32,862 nucleotides of DNA from Trichococcus ilyis (lineage in GTDB: Bacteria > Bacillota > Bacilli > Lactobacillales > Aerococcaceae). The DNA lies in assembly GCF_900109135.1 (NCBI RefSeq), contig NZ_FNYT01000007.1:1-32862 (forward strand), in the 5' to 3' direction. Below are positions 32,609 to 32,862 of the stretch, in pieces. The notes beneath the pieces are model-generated. The model was given only the letters and a program-made list of their open reading frames with translations, searched no databases and had not been told where the DNA came from. Each line of letters starts with the position of its first letter. The first letter of the stretch is position 1. The position numbers and the translations under genes were made by a program.

Positions 32609-32862
32609 ACGGTGACTTCCGATGGTGCGCCCTTCCGCAGGAGTTGCGGTGTTCGGTATCGGTTGTCCTCCGGTTACCGGTGGCTGGCCGGAGCTGGTCG
32701 CGCGGGTGGATGCTGTCCTCCGGCGAACCAGGCCTCGGCGGAGGTGGCGACTGTAGTGAACTCGTCTGCTCCGGCGTGGGGGTTCCCGCCGGCGTTCAGG
32801 TTGTGGTGCCGTCTCCTCCGGTGAACGCCCTCTCACCGGAGTTGCGGTTCCCGGTATTAGTC
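32609..32862. repeat. Second tandem hairpin array, continuing past the window edge
   Basis: From 32626 a worn first hairpin is followed by CCTCCGGTTACCGG...CCGGAGCTGG, CCTCCGGCGAACC...GGCGGAGGTGG and GCTCCGGCGTGGGGGTTCCC. Then the next unit starts with CTCCGGTG (32816-32823) and CACCGGAG (32834-32841), with the same loop as at 30611-30620. The array has the same orientation as that at 30.6-31.6 kb. Confidence 0.88.

Noticed and set aside
1-32862. tRNA, rRNA or riboswitch genes
   Set aside because: No cloverleaf, rRNA segment or known riboswitch consensus was recognised by eye; a covariance-model scan would be decisive.

Overview
The window looks like a chromosome segment of a low-to-mid GC Gram-positive bacterium (Firmicutes). 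Its ribosome-binding sites are strong GGAGG type, intrinsic terminators are common, and the gene families are typical of Lactobacillales/Carnobacteriaceae; a Trichococcus-like host is a guess from gene content, not a demonstrated match. Base composition is split. The left 20 kb and the gene at 22.3-23.7 kb are AT-rich. The genes at 21.7-22.1 and 24-32.5 kb and the repeat arrays are clearly GC-richer. This suggests that the polysaccharide locus and the SEC-C gene were acquired.

Region 1 (1-1634): two insertion sequences side by side. First comes the right end of an IS66-type element (transposase C-terminus and a terminal CGCTTAC). Then comes an ISL3-type element of about 1.43 kb with 39-bp imperfect inverted repeats and a transposase broken by two frameshifts.

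Region 2 (1665-20507, all minus strand, so read from right to left): a cell-surface polysaccharide locus of Wzx/Wzy type. In transcription order it has an initiating phosphoglycosyl transferase, a GT2, a GT-like protein, a hexapeptide acetyltransferase, two GT4 enzymes, a Wzy-like polymerase, a GT2, a Wzx flippase, rmlA, an acyltransferase with an in-frame TGA, rmlB, an extra NAD-dependent epimerase, rmlD, rmlC, licD, a three-domain wHTH/nucleotidyltransferase/choline-kinase protein, a second nucleotidyltransferase and a BCCT transporter. The inferred product is a rhamnose-containing repeat-unit glycan decorated with phosphocholine: BCCT imports choline, the kinase domain phosphorylates it, a cytidylyltransferase makes CDP-choline, and LicD transfers phosphocholine. 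Two short tandem duplications (28 bp and 16 bp) each shift the frame at the 3' end of a gene. The usual wzd/wze tyrosine-kinase regulators are not in the window.

Region 3 (20508-27940): a 1.17-kb gene-free stretch holding the locus promoter region and degenerate hairpin repeats; a YhcH-family gene; an AT-rich gene for a zinc-ribbon/HEPN-like/SEC-C protein; uvsE with a C-terminal DUF1722-like extension; a Gfo/Idh oxidoreductase; and a Doc-like toxin/AbrB-like antitoxin pair with a promoter embedded in a perfect inverted repeat.

Region 4 (27944-32862): a four-domain CoA-disulfide reductase/rhodanese/TusA/DsrE protein under a promoter that overlaps a CstR/CsoR-like operator, and a NERD-domain gene lying between two arrays of tandem GC-rich hairpins (unit about 189 bp). 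Related hairpin elements are scattered in four other intergenic places. These arrays are the least explained feature of the window.
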